A DNA stretch of 16,638 bases from an uncultured Paracoccaceae bacterium (GCA_938038825.1 CALHST010000289.1:1-16638); one strand, 5' to 3'. Positions 7,263-13,687 are shown, numbered from the stretch's first letter. The notes: generated from the sequence alone by a model not told the origin. Made by a program: numbers and translations.

Positions 7263-8350
7263 CTTGGCTGGCTTTGGTCGACAAGACCCAGCGCAGGTTT
7301 TCAAATTTTGGCATCGGAATTGATCGCCACGATCATCCCGTTGTTCCCGAAGAACCCGGTTCGCAAATGCCGTGTGGCACGATTCTGATCGAAGCGACAA
7401 TGCCACATACGGACCGACCAGAGCTGCTATTCGGATATGAAAATGACGATCATCCCGCACACAGATTTTTAGGCATTCGCGCCCTTCCTGCCGGCGGAGT
7501 CACATGTCTTGTCGGATTTGGCGGCGCAGTTCAGCATTTGGCGCTGGATATGCCCGTTGATCGCCCGCAAACTCCCCTTTGGATCAGTTTCTCCTGGAAC
7601 GCAGCAAAACGCGAGGCAAGGCTCGCGTTAGAAGTACCCGGAACACCAATCTTTGCCGCGCGTAAGATGCAATTGGACATGCCTATCTTTGCATCCGATT
7701 TACGTTCGGCCATCACACATCTGACGCAAATCTCCAAATCCGCGATCTTTGTTGCGATATCTGATGCGTGGGAACCTTTGGGTCCCACGCCGGGACTGGC
7801 TTTGGATATGCCCATCAATACGCCTTTTGGGCCAAAAGAGGCGCAATCATTGCAACGTGGAGATCTGGTTTACACTGCAGATGGCGAACAAGTGCCAGTC
7901 CTGGCAGCCGTTCAAAGACGTCTACCCGCCCGTGGCAGCGCACGACCGATCCGCATTCGTGCTGCGTTCTTTGGGCTGAAGCGTGATTGCGTCGTGTCCG
8001 CAACTCAATCCCTTTACGCATCTGGAAGTCATGTTGAATACGCGCACGGTTGCGAAGCTGTGCTGATACCCGCGGGGCACTTGGCCAATGGCCGCACGGC
8101 CACACAAGAACCTGCTGGTCCAATTGTCGACTATGTGCAGGTCTTAACGCCACAACACACTGCATTGTCCGTTACCACCGGCGCAGTAGAAAGCCTGTTC
8201 ATTGGGCGTCTGCGCCGCCACAAAGACAAAACCGCTGCAACACTTCTCAATGATTTGCCGCGTCGCGACTTACCGGAACAGATTGCCACTGCAGCTCCTG
8301 TTCTTGATCACTCAGCGACCCTGTTTTTGGAACAACAAAGGTTCGGCTAA
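7259..8350 (+). CDS. Degenerate (pseudo-)Hint protein with probable LamG-like N-terminal domain
   Basis: A 363-residue protein whose ATG overlaps the stop of the Hint gene (ATGA), indicating coupled translation. Residues about 38-165 look like a concanavalin A/LamG-type jelly roll (TILIEATMP, LLFGYEN, PLWISFSWNAAKREARLALE). Residues about 179-318 align with the neighbour's Hint domain: INTPFG for IATPDG, LQRGDLVYTADG for LSPGDMVLTKDDG, CVVSATQSLY for LSLSPLHRVL, and DYVQVL with VESLF for the last blocks. In that alignment the nucleophile Cys is Gly179 and the block-B His is Gln250, so self-cleavage would not be expected. An LDMP[V/I] motif recurs at residues 96, 139 and 182, exactly 43 apart. 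No signal peptide. The reading frame is intact, so this is a conserved-looking non-catalytic partner, not a decayed gene. Hint homology is inferred by eye. Confidence 0.72.
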   Translation: MTWLALVDKTQRRFSNFGIGIDRHDHPVVPEEPGSQMPCGTILIEATMPHTDRPELLFGYENDDHPAHRFLGIRALPAGGVTCLVGFGGAVQHLALDMPVDRPQTPLWISFSWNAAKREARLALEVPGTPIFAARKMQLDMPIFASDLRSAITHLTQISKSAIFVAISDAWEPLGPTPGLALDMPINTPFGPKEAQSLQRGDLVYTADGEQVPVLAAVQRRLPARGSARPIRIRAAFFGLKRDCVVSATQSLYASGSHVEYAHGCEAVLIPAGHLANGRTATQEPAGPIVDYVQVLTPQHTALSVTTGAVESLFIGRLRRHKDKTAATLLNDLPRRDLPEQIATAAPVLDHSATLFLEQQRFG

Positions 8351-8366
8351 TCCTAAGCAGGGTTAG
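8347..8366. terminator. Hairpin spanning two convergent stop codons
   Basis: CTAATCCT (8347-8354), loop AAGC, AGGGTTAG (8359-8366) form an 8-bp stem with one T/G mismatch (G-U pair in RNA). It covers the TAA of the pseudo-Hint gene and the stop of the 107-residue minus-strand gene, which are only 12 nt apart. There is no T-run, so termination in either direction is only plausible. Three bp are forced by the paired TAA/TTA stops. Confidence 0.3.
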
Positions 8367-8686
8367 TCGTAGAACGGCGTCACTTGCGCCACGATCACGG
8401 CGTTTTCGGCCAAAGCCCGGTCCATCAAGTCCCGTTCTTCAGCCTCAATTTCGTGACCCAGATCCTCGCGTTCCTCAACGGTTCCATGACCCGTGACATC
8501 CAAAGGGGCCATGTCCGCTTGTTTTAGAATTGCAACTGTTTCGCGCACAGCCTCTGCTTCGTCCACACCGCTGGCATAGCACATCAGGGCAGCCCCCGTG
8601 CTTTTGTCCGGCAGACCGTCATCCTCCTTGCGGCCAACCTGAACCACAAGCGTATAGACATGATGTTGTTTGCCGGACTTCGCCAT
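8363..8686 (-). CDS. Small hypothetical protein downstream of dapD
   Basis: A 107-residue soluble protein of unknown function, acidic in its second half (VEEREDLGHEIEAEERDLMD, about 70-89), ending VIVAQVTPFYD. It has a beta-strand start (HHVYTLVVQVG) and two helical stretches, suggesting a compact alpha/beta fold; no catalytic motif, membrane segment or signal peptide is seen. It starts 31 nt after dapD on the same strand and is likely co-transcribed with it. My recollection is that roseobacters often carry a small unknown gene in this position, but I cannot verify this here. The ATG has no convincing Shine-Dalgarno; a 16-bp perfect palindrome sits just upstream. Translation may be coupled to dapD. 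Confidence 0.7.
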   Translation of the reverse strand: MAKSGKQHHVYTLVVQVGRKEDDGLPDKSTGAALMCYASGVDEAEAVRETVAILKQADMAPLDVTGHGTVEEREDLGHEIEAEERDLMDRALAENAVIVAQVTPFYD

Positions 8687-8695
8687 ATGTGTAAG

Positions 8696-8711
8696 GTGAG
8701 CTTTAGCTCAC
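8696..8711. repeat. 16-bp perfect palindrome between dapD and its downstream gene
   Basis: GTGAGCT TT AGCTCAC reads as a 7-bp inverted repeat with a 2-nt centre, in the 31-nt gap between the dapD stop and the next start. As RNA the 2-nt loop would force opening of the inner pairs, giving a small hairpin. It could be a processing site, a weak attenuator or a protein-binding site; no T-run follows. Confidence 0.45.
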
Positions 8712-8717
8712 GCTCCC

Positions 8718-9545
8718 TTAGTCGCGCAGCAACTCGTTGATACCAGTTTTGGACCGAGTCCGCTCGTCCACCCGCTTCACAATGACCGCGCAATACAAGT
8801 TCACATTATTCTTGGATGGCATCGAACCCGCGACAACCACGGAATAAGGCGGCACTTCGCCATACATCACTTCGCCAGTTTCACGATCCACGATTTTGGT
8901 CGATTGGCCAATGAAGACGCCCATTCCAAGAACAGAACCTTCGCGCACAATGCAACCCTCGACCACTTCGGAACGCGCACCAATAAAACAATTGTCTTCG
9001 ATGATTGTCGGGCCCGCTTGCATCGGCTCCAACACGCCACCAATGCCCACACCACCAGACAGGTGTACGTTTTTACCAATTTGCGCACAGGACCCAACAG
9101 TTGCCCAGGTGTCCACCATGGTGCCCGTATCAACATATGCCCCTAAATTCACAAAGGATGGCATCAACACGACACCCGGTGCGATAAAGGCAGACTTGCG
9201 CACGATACAATTAGGAACAGCCCGGAAACCCGCAGACTTCCACTGATTGTCGCCCCAGCCTTTGAACTTGCTGTCGACTTTATCCCACCAACCGCTGCCT
9301 TGCGGTCCGCCGTCCTGCTGTTCCATGTCTTTGATACGAAACCCAAGCAGCACCGCTTTCTTGGCCCATTGGTTTACATGCCAATCGCCCGTGTCCTGAC
9401 GTTCCGCCACCCGCAGCGACCCGCTATCCAACGCGTTTAGCGTCTCTTCGATCGCGTCCCGAGTTTCGCCAGTTGTGGCTGGTGTAATGGCATCCCGGTT
9501 GTCCCAGGCTGCTTCAATTGCGGTTTCCAATGCGGCGTTCGACAT
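8718..9545 (-). CDS. dapD: 2,3,4,5-tetrahydropyridine-2,6-dicarboxylate N-succinyltransferase
   Basis: DapD transfers succinate from succinyl-CoA to tetrahydrodipicolinate, opening the succinylase route whose later step is carried out by DapE in this same window. The 275 residues match the E. coli enzyme in length. The helical N-terminal domain has the typical DWHVNQWAKKAVLLGFR (about 53-69). The centre, about 110-230, is a left-handed beta helix of hexapeptide repeats (IAPGVVLMPSFVNLGAYV; VGIGGVLEP), followed by PPYSVVVAGSMP and the C-terminal segment. The frame is open to an ATG at 9605, but the 20 residues before the chosen start are not DapD-like, and the ATG at 9545 has AGGGGAA about 7 nt upstream. 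It is followed by the 107-residue gene on the same strand. Confidence 0.96.
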   Translation of the reverse strand: MSNAALETAIEAAWDNRDAITPATTGETRDAIEETLNALDSGSLRVAERQDTGDWHVNQWAKKAVLLGFRIKDMEQQDGGPQGSGWWDKVDSKFKGWGDNQWKSAGFRAVPNCIVRKSAFIAPGVVLMPSFVNLGAYVDTGTMVDTWATVGSCAQIGKNVHLSGGVGIGGVLEPMQAGPTIIEDNCFIGARSEVVEGCIVREGSVLGMGVFIGQSTKIVDRETGEVMYGEVPPYSVVVAGSMPSKNNVNLYCAVIVKRVDERTRSKTGINELLRD

Positions 9546-9686
9546 GGACGCTTCCCCTCTGGCAATACTTGGGCGTCCTATACGGGGCCAATCTTCCGGT
9601 TGCAATCCAAGGCCGCATCTTTGACCTGTGATTGCCCAAACCGGGATCGCTAAAGAACTGAAACCGCCTCGATGCGCAGTGGCACC

Positions 9687-10610
9687 TCACAAACCAAGCG
9701 GATCCGGGGCGATATTCCCACCACACACCAATACTGCAACCTTTTCTCCCGGATCTGGGCGGTACGCGCCACTCATCAAGGCAGCCAACGCAGCAGCCCC
9801 TGCCGGTTCAACCAATTGACGCATCTCTTGCCACAAAGCGGTTTGCGCCTGAACAATGGCGTCGTCCGAAACCCGTACACCAGTCACATCCAAACCGTTC
9901 GCCAAGTCAAAACACATCTGGCCAATGCGCTTAGCCCCCAATGCATTGGCGGCCACCCCAGACACATCAACATCCACTGGCTTGCCCGCATGGCGCGCTT
10001 GATACAGCGCACAACATCTTTCTGGCTCTACCGCCACAACTTTTCGCCTTTGTCCAAGCCAGCCCAAGGCGCCAGCAATCAAACCACCACCTCCAACCGC
10101 GATCAGAACTGTATCCGCCTCAAGACCTTGCAGCTCCCATTCCCGCATGGCGGTGCCCTGTCCTGCAACTGTTCCAGCCGCGTCATAGGCATGCACCTGC
10201 CCTGCACCCGTCGCCGCTTCATATGCCTGCGCAGCCGCCAAGGCTTCAGAATAAGCGCCTTTGACGACACGCAGATCCGCGCCTGTGCGTTCAATCAACG
10301 CAATCTTGGAGGAGCCCGCTATCTCAGGTACAAAAATTGCCGCTTTGTGCCCCAATTGCGCCGCAGCAAATCCAACGGCCGCTCCATGATTGCCACCGCT
10401 GGCCGCAACCAATCCCGCGTCAGGCACAGATGTGCTCAACAACGTGTTAAACGCACCACGCGCCTTGAACGACCCCGTGTGTTGCATCTGTTCCAGCTTC
10501 ATCTCAATCGGATACTCCAACCCAAATCCACGGGCCTGCAAAACAGGCGTCCGAAGAACATGACCCTCTATCCGCTTTGCTGCGGCCTCGATCTCTGTCG
10601 CCCAATCCAT
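9687..10610 (-). CDS. PLP-dependent threonine/serine dehydratase
   Basis: A 307-residue fold-type II PLP enzyme of the threonine/serine dehydratase (TdcB/IlvA catalytic domain) type, which deaminates threonine or serine to the 2-oxo acid and ammonia. The PLP lysine is Lys49 in HTGSFKARGAF. The substrate loop ASGGNHG follows (about 72-78), then the glycine-rich phosphate cup VGGGGLIAG (about 172-180), and VLVCGGNI near the end. There is no C-terminal ACT domain, so it is not the long isoleucine-regulated IlvA form; serine racemase or hydroxyaspartate dehydratase are alternatives with the same fold. The frame is open upstream to 10784, but ATG 10610 has GAGGGA 7 nt before it and begins the family's usual N-terminus (IEGHVLRTPV). 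It diverges from the LOG gene across 83 bp. Exact substrate unassigned. Confidence 0.88.
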   Translation of the reverse strand: MDWATEIEAAAKRIEGHVLRTPVLQARGFGLEYPIEMKLEQMQHTGSFKARGAFNTLLSTSVPDAGLVAASGGNHGAAVGFAAAQLGHKAAIFVPEIAGSSKIALIERTGADLRVVKGAYSEALAAAQAYEAATGAGQVHAYDAAGTVAGQGTAMREWELQGLEADTVLIAVGGGGLIAGALGWLGQRRKVVAVEPERCCALYQARHAGKPVDVDVSGVAANALGAKRIGQMCFDLANGLDVTGVRVSDDAIVQAQTALWQEMRQLVEPAGAAALAALMSGAYRPDPGEKVAVLVCGGNIAPDPLGL

Positions 10611-10646
10611 TGCGTGTCCCTCACTTCTGGTGTTCAGCCCGCCCAC

Positions 10647-10654
10647 ACTATAAA
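10647..10654. promoter_or_regulatory. Overlapping divergent -10 elements (dehydratase / LOG genes)
   Basis: The 8 bases ACTATAAA read TATAGT on the minus strand (10647-10652) and TATAAA on the plus strand (10649-10654). Both are plausible -10 boxes for the two divergent genes in an 83-bp intergenic region. The -35 boxes are poor on both strands, so this is a weak call; if both are used, polymerase could occupy only one at a time. Confidence 0.25.
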
Positions 10655-10693
10655 TGTCAGACAAACCCGCAAGACAACAAAAGGGCAGGGACA

Positions 10694-11536
10694 ATGACAC
10701 ACGATCGAAACAGCCGCTTTCAAGACGCACATTCCGACCGTAAACGGGCTGCGAAAGTTCCAGACACACCGCAGACACGGGCACCCGCTTACACCTTGGC
10801 GTTTGCTGATGATGACTTCCTGTGCCGCGACGATCTGCGTCCCGTGCGCTGGCAGTTGGAACTTCTCAAACCTGAACTGCTGATGAGCGAAGCGGGCATC
10901 GAAAGCACAATCGTGCTGTTTGGCGGCGCACGCATCCCAACACCTGAAAATAAGGACAAAGCCCGCACACAAACGTTGTCGGACCTCTCAAAATTCTACA
11001 CCGAAACGCGCACCTTTGCCCGCCTGATGACCGAAAGGTCCAATGAAACGGGTGGCACTCAAAATGTGATTGTCACAGGAGGCGGCCCAGGCGTCATGGA
11101 GGCAGGAAACCGCGGCGCGCTAGACGCGAACGGGCGCTCCATCGGCCTGAATATCGTGCTCCCACACGAACAAGCCCCCAACGAATATGTGACTCCGGAA
11201 TTGTGCTTTAACTTCCACTATTTTGCGATCCGCAAAATGCACTTTCTGATGCGTGCACGTGCAATCTGCGTCTTTCCTGGCGGCTTCGGCACCATGGATG
11301 AGCTGTTCGAAGCGCTCACCCTCATTCAAACCGGGCGCATGGACCCAGTCCCGTTCCTGCTATTCGGAAAAGACTTCTGGCAGAAAATTATCAATTGGGA
11401 CGCCCTCAGTGATGCAGGCACCATCTCAGCCGATGATCTTAAGCTGTTCAAATTTGTGGAAACCGCTGACGAGGCGATCGCCGCCATCGACGCCTGGCCC
11501 ACACCGAAAAAACGCGACTCCATTCCTGGACGCTAG
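10694..11536 (+). CDS. LOG-family protein (TIGR00730; nucleoside 5'-monophosphate phosphoribohydrolase-like)
   Basis: A 280-residue Rossmann-like LOG protein, once annotated as 'lysine decarboxylase'. The family cleaves the N-glycosidic bond of (cytokinin or purine/pyrimidine) nucleoside 5'-monophosphates to ribose 5-phosphate and free base. The signature motifs are GGGPGVMEA (129-137) and PGGFGTMDE (195-203), which supply the phosphate-binding and catalytic Glu/Arg positions, plus IVLFGGARIP (73-82). The N-terminal extension of ~70 residues is typical of the longer alphaproteobacterial form. The frame is open from 10577, but ATG 10694 follows a GGGCAGGGA purine stretch and the 39 residues before it look non-coding. 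The true substrate cannot be read from sequence. It is divergent from the dehydratase gene and followed by a GC-rich hairpin region. Confidence 0.9.
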   Translation: MTHDRNSRFQDAHSDRKRAAKVPDTPQTRAPAYTLAFADDDFLCRDDLRPVRWQLELLKPELLMSEAGIESTIVLFGGARIPTPENKDKARTQTLSDLSKFYTETRTFARLMTERSNETGGTQNVIVTGGGPGVMEAGNRGALDANGRSIGLNIVLPHEQAPNEYVTPELCFNFHYFAIRKMHFLMRARAICVFPGGFGTMDELFEALTLIQTGRMDPVPFLLFGKDFWQKIINWDALSDAGTISADDLKLFKFVETADEAIAAIDAWPTPKKRDSIPGR

Positions 11537-11552
11537 CCCCCATGTTCTTTTG

Positions 11553-11603
11553 GACAAAAATACCTCGGGGGGAGTCGCTTTAGCGACGGGGGCAGAGCCC
11601 CCT
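11553..11603. repeat. GC-rich intergenic repeat-like element with two hairpins
   Basis: Starting at GGACAAAAATACCTCGGGGG, this stretch contains GTCGCT-TT-AGCGAC (11574-11587) and GGGGG-CAGAG-CCCCC (11588-11602), followed by TAAAATATG. I associate this layout (an A-rich lead, a G-run, then two stems) with an intergenic element seen many times in Rhodobacterales genomes, acting as a REP-like sequence or transcript end. Only one copy is present in this window, so the repeat status rests on memory. It follows the LOG gene stop by about 17 nt and may terminate it. Confidence 0.5.
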
Positions 11604-11615
11604 AAAATATGTCGT

Positions 11616-11634
11616 GCAGGCCCATAGGGCCTGC
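11616..11634. terminator. Strong GC-rich hairpin between convergent genes
   Basis: GCAGGCCC (11616-11623), loop ATA, GGGCCTGC (11627-11634): a perfect 8-bp stem. On the minus strand it lies 10 nt after the stop of the 70-residue gene and is followed shortly by an ATATTTTA stretch, as in a weak intrinsic terminator. It could also end LOG transcripts from the other side. Confidence 0.5.
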
Positions 11635-11644
11635 GCCGTTTGGC

Positions 11645-11857
11645 TCAAGCAGACAATTCGGCAGGTAGGGCGCAGATCTCTTGCCCTGATGGCCATGTTG
11701 TCACAACTTGACCGCGCGCAGTGTCTTTCACGCCATAGCCGTATCCTGCGATGCGGTGCTTCCATTCACGATAAGACAGCGCCTTTGCACGTTCGCCCGC
11801 CAAGAGTTCGATAATACCGGCATCCGCAAATGCCTCTGATTTATAGTGCTTCGACAT
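11645..11857 (-). CDS. Small hypothetical protein (70 residues)
   Basis: A 70-residue protein, not assigned to a family. It starts MSKHYKSEAFADAGIIELLA, has a basic helical middle (ERAKALSYREWKHRI) and then a strand-rich GYGYGVKDTARGQVVTTWPSG. No signal peptide, membrane segment or metal-binding cluster is visible. Support for coding: AGGGAG 7 nt before ATG 11857, an uninterrupted frame with sensible composition, a hairpin just after the stop and a TATAAT about 75 nt upstream of the start. An in-frame ATG at 11896 is less likely because it lacks this spacing to the Shine-Dalgarno. It lies between the LOG gene (convergent) and an unknown minus-strand gene. Confidence 0.65.
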   Translation of the reverse strand: MSKHYKSEAFADAGIIELLAGERAKALSYREWKHRIAGYGYGVKDTARGQVVTTWPSGQEICALPAELSA

Positions 11858-11930
11858 TGTCCCACTCCCTGTGTTGATGTCCTGCGCACTATCCAAAGTA
11901 AGAAGGGCACCAATCGTTCACGAATTGGAA

Positions 11931-11936
11931 ATTATA
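11931..11936 (-). promoter_or_regulatory. TATAAT -10 box upstream of the 70-residue gene
   Basis: A perfect TATAAT on the minus strand about 74 nt before ATG 11857. No convincing -35 is found 16-18 nt upstream. An imperfect dyad CCAAT-N9-ATTGG (11910-11928) lies just downstream and could be an operator. Weak call. Confidence 0.25.
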
Positions 11937-11966
11937 AGGGCAATTAAGGCGCCATTGGGATGCACT

Positions 11967-12416
11967 TTAGGGCGTAGAACACAGTGCAATTTTGGTCTTC
12001 AAGGCAGCAATCAAATCCATCACATGCGCCTTGTTAACATACCGCGCGGTCTGAAACAGCGCATAAGGAAACGGGCTACTTTCTTGGTTCGGCTTGCGCC
12101 AACGCACATCTCCGACCGTTTCTGCCTCCAGAACAATGATGGCGTTGCCAATCTCTTCGCCACCATACCAAACAAAGCTGTCTTCCGCGAAGGACACGCC
12201 AGACAGGTCAACCATTTGAATGAACCCGGCATCTGTTTCGGGAAAAATCTCAAGGGTGCATGCGTCCTGCACAAGACGGCTTGGCTCTCGCTCTGGCACG
12301 GTAACACTTTGCAATGCGGGGTCCAAAGACTGCGCGACTGACGCGGCTGCGTCTTCTACAGTCACCTGCCCAGCACGTCCCGCCTCTATCGAGGCGACAA
12401 GTACAGCCCAGATCAG
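11967..12416 (-). CDS. Hypothetical protein overlapping the rlmN 3' end (start uncertain)
   Basis: An unassigned protein of about 150 residues. The frame is open back to an ATG at 12488, but that would overlap rlmN by 76 nt. A CTG at 12416 forms a 4-nt CTGA overlap with the rlmN stop and has GGAG 8 nt upstream; it would give an N-terminus LIWAVLVASIEAGRAG that resembles a weak signal peptide or membrane anchor. The first conventional alternative inside is GTG at 12362. The rest reads like a secreted or soluble alpha/beta protein: VQDACTLEIFPETDAGF, FVWYGGEEIGNAIIVLEAET, and a C-terminal helix with VMDLIAALKTK and a final Cys. Two cysteines could pair if exported. It is likely translated together with rlmN. 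The gene itself is likely, its start and function are not settled. Confidence 0.6.
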   Translation of the reverse strand: MIWAVLVASIEAGRAGQVTVEDAAASVAQSLDPALQSVTVPEREPSRLVQDACTLEIFPETDAGFIQMVDLSGVSFAEDSFVWYGGEEIGNAIIVLEAETVGDVRWRKPNQESSPFPYALFQTARYVNKAHVMDLIAALKTKIALCSTP

Positions 12417-13588
12417 AGCCCTGTCTCCGCCGCAATCTGCGCCCGCGATTTCCGTTCGCGTTCCGTCGCAGACTTCAATTGCCCACACGCCGCAAGAATG
12501 TCTTCACCCCGAGGCTTGCGCACCGGAGACGCATACCCCGCGTCATGAATGATATCGGAAAATGCGCGAATACGATTGTTGGATGACCGTTTATAAGGCG
12601 CACCCGGCCATTCATTGAACGGAATCAAATTCACTTTTGCCGGAATGCCTTCGATCAGCTTCACCAATCTGCGCGCATCCTCATCAGAATCATTGACCCC
12701 ATGCAACATCACATACTCGAACGTGATCCGTTCAGAATTTGATACCCGCGGATAGGCACGCAAAGCTTCAAGCAGTTTTTCAAGGTTCCATTTCTTGTTG
12801 ATCGGAACCAACGTGTCGCGCACTTCATCCGTTGTGGCGTGAAAGCTAATGGCCAACAAACAGCCGATCTCGTCTGCAGTCCGCGCAATTTCAGGGACAA
12901 CGCCAGAGGTGCTCAACGTGATCCGGCGACGTGACAGCGATATCCCTTCTGGGTCCATCGCAATTTTCATCGCGTCGCGAACATTCTCAAAATTATACAG
13001 CGGCTCCCCCATGCCCATCAGGACAATATTGGACAACAGCCGTGCTTCTTCAGACACAGTGCGCGTTCCGGGTACGGGCCATTCGTCCAAATCATCCCGT
13101 GCCATCATGATTTGCCCGACAATTTCAGCCGAGGTCAGATTGCGCACCAGTTTCTGTGTGCCCGTATGGCAAAAAGAGCAGGTCAATGTGCATCCGACTT
13201 GTGAAGACACACACAAAGTTCCGCGACTGTCTTCGGGGATATAAACCACTTCGACCTCGTGCCCGCCCGCGATGCGCACCAGATATTTCCGCGTGCCATC
13301 CTGTGACACTTGCTTGGACACAACTTCTGGGATTTCGATCACAAAATTTTCTGCCAGTTCGGCACGAAACGCTTTGGACAGATTGGTCATGTCCGCGAAA
13401 TCGCGTTTTCCCCATTGATAGATCCATTGCCAAATCTGGCCCGTGCGCATCTTGGCCTGCTTTTCCGGCGTGCCATGCGCAATCAGCGCGTCCCGCATTT
13501 GCGCACGTGTCAGTCCCACAAGATTGATAGGGCCCGCCGGCAATTTGCGGGGGATGGTCATAACGTCCTGCGTAATCGGCGCGCTCAT
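12413..13588 (-). CDS. rlmN: Dual-specificity 23S rRNA/tRNA (adenine-C2) methyltransferase RlmN
   Basis: RlmN is a radical-SAM enzyme that methylates C2 of adenosine 2503 in 23S rRNA and adenosine 37 in a subset of tRNAs. All key residues are visible: the 4Fe-4S motif CTLTCSFC (Cys133, Cys137, Cys140), the methyl-carrying cysteine Cys368 in AACGQL, and its partner Cys126 in GTLCVSSQVG, with spacing to the cluster as in E. coli. GMGEPLYN (192-199) is the SAM-binding GGE-like element. The 391 residues are normal, with an N-terminal helical RNA-binding domain (LPAGPINLVGLTRAQMRDAL). ATG 13588 has AAGGA 8 nt upstream. A TATATA sequence at 13620-13625 on this strand may be its -10 box. The stop overlaps the next, uncharacterised gene. 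Confidence 0.97.
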   Translation of the reverse strand: MSAPITQDVMTIPRKLPAGPINLVGLTRAQMRDALIAHGTPEKQAKMRTGQIWQWIYQWGKRDFADMTNLSKAFRAELAENFVIEIPEVVSKQVSQDGTRKYLVRIAGGHEVEVVYIPEDSRGTLCVSSQVGCTLTCSFCHTGTQKLVRNLTSAEIVGQIMMARDDLDEWPVPGTRTVSEEARLLSNIVLMGMGEPLYNFENVRDAMKIAMDPEGISLSRRRITLSTSGVVPEIARTADEIGCLLAISFHATTDEVRDTLVPINKKWNLEKLLEALRAYPRVSNSERITFEYVMLHGVNDSDEDARRLVKLIEGIPAKVNLIPFNEWPGAPYKRSSNNRIRAFSDIIHDAGYASPVRKPRGEDILAACGQLKSATERERKSRAQIAAETGL

Positions 13589-13687
13589 AGCATGGATCCT
13601 TGGCTGCGGGATGTGCCTCTATATAAGGTGTCACGCATTTTGCAAAAGGTTTCGGTTGATCTGTTGACCCTTGCGGACCCCGTGGCT

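Noticed and set aside
5688..8350. RTX-type toxin or adhesin
   Set aside because: No GGxGxDxxx nonapeptide repeats are present in either protein.
7259..8350. Pseudogene of a Hint protein
   Set aside because: The frame is intact for 363 codons, coupled to the upstream gene, and codon-aligned changes fall in catalytic positions while structural blocks remain.
9672..10697. Long plus-strand frame (341 codons) opposite the dehydratase gene
   Set aside because: It is antisense to a well-supported PLP enzyme; its translation is rich in Arg, Cys, His and Gln with no family pattern, as expected of a shadow in GC-rich DNA.
11910..11928. CCAAT-N9-ATTGG dyad as a defined operator
   Set aside because: Only 5 bp per arm and an imperfect centre; noted as context for the nearby -10 box only.
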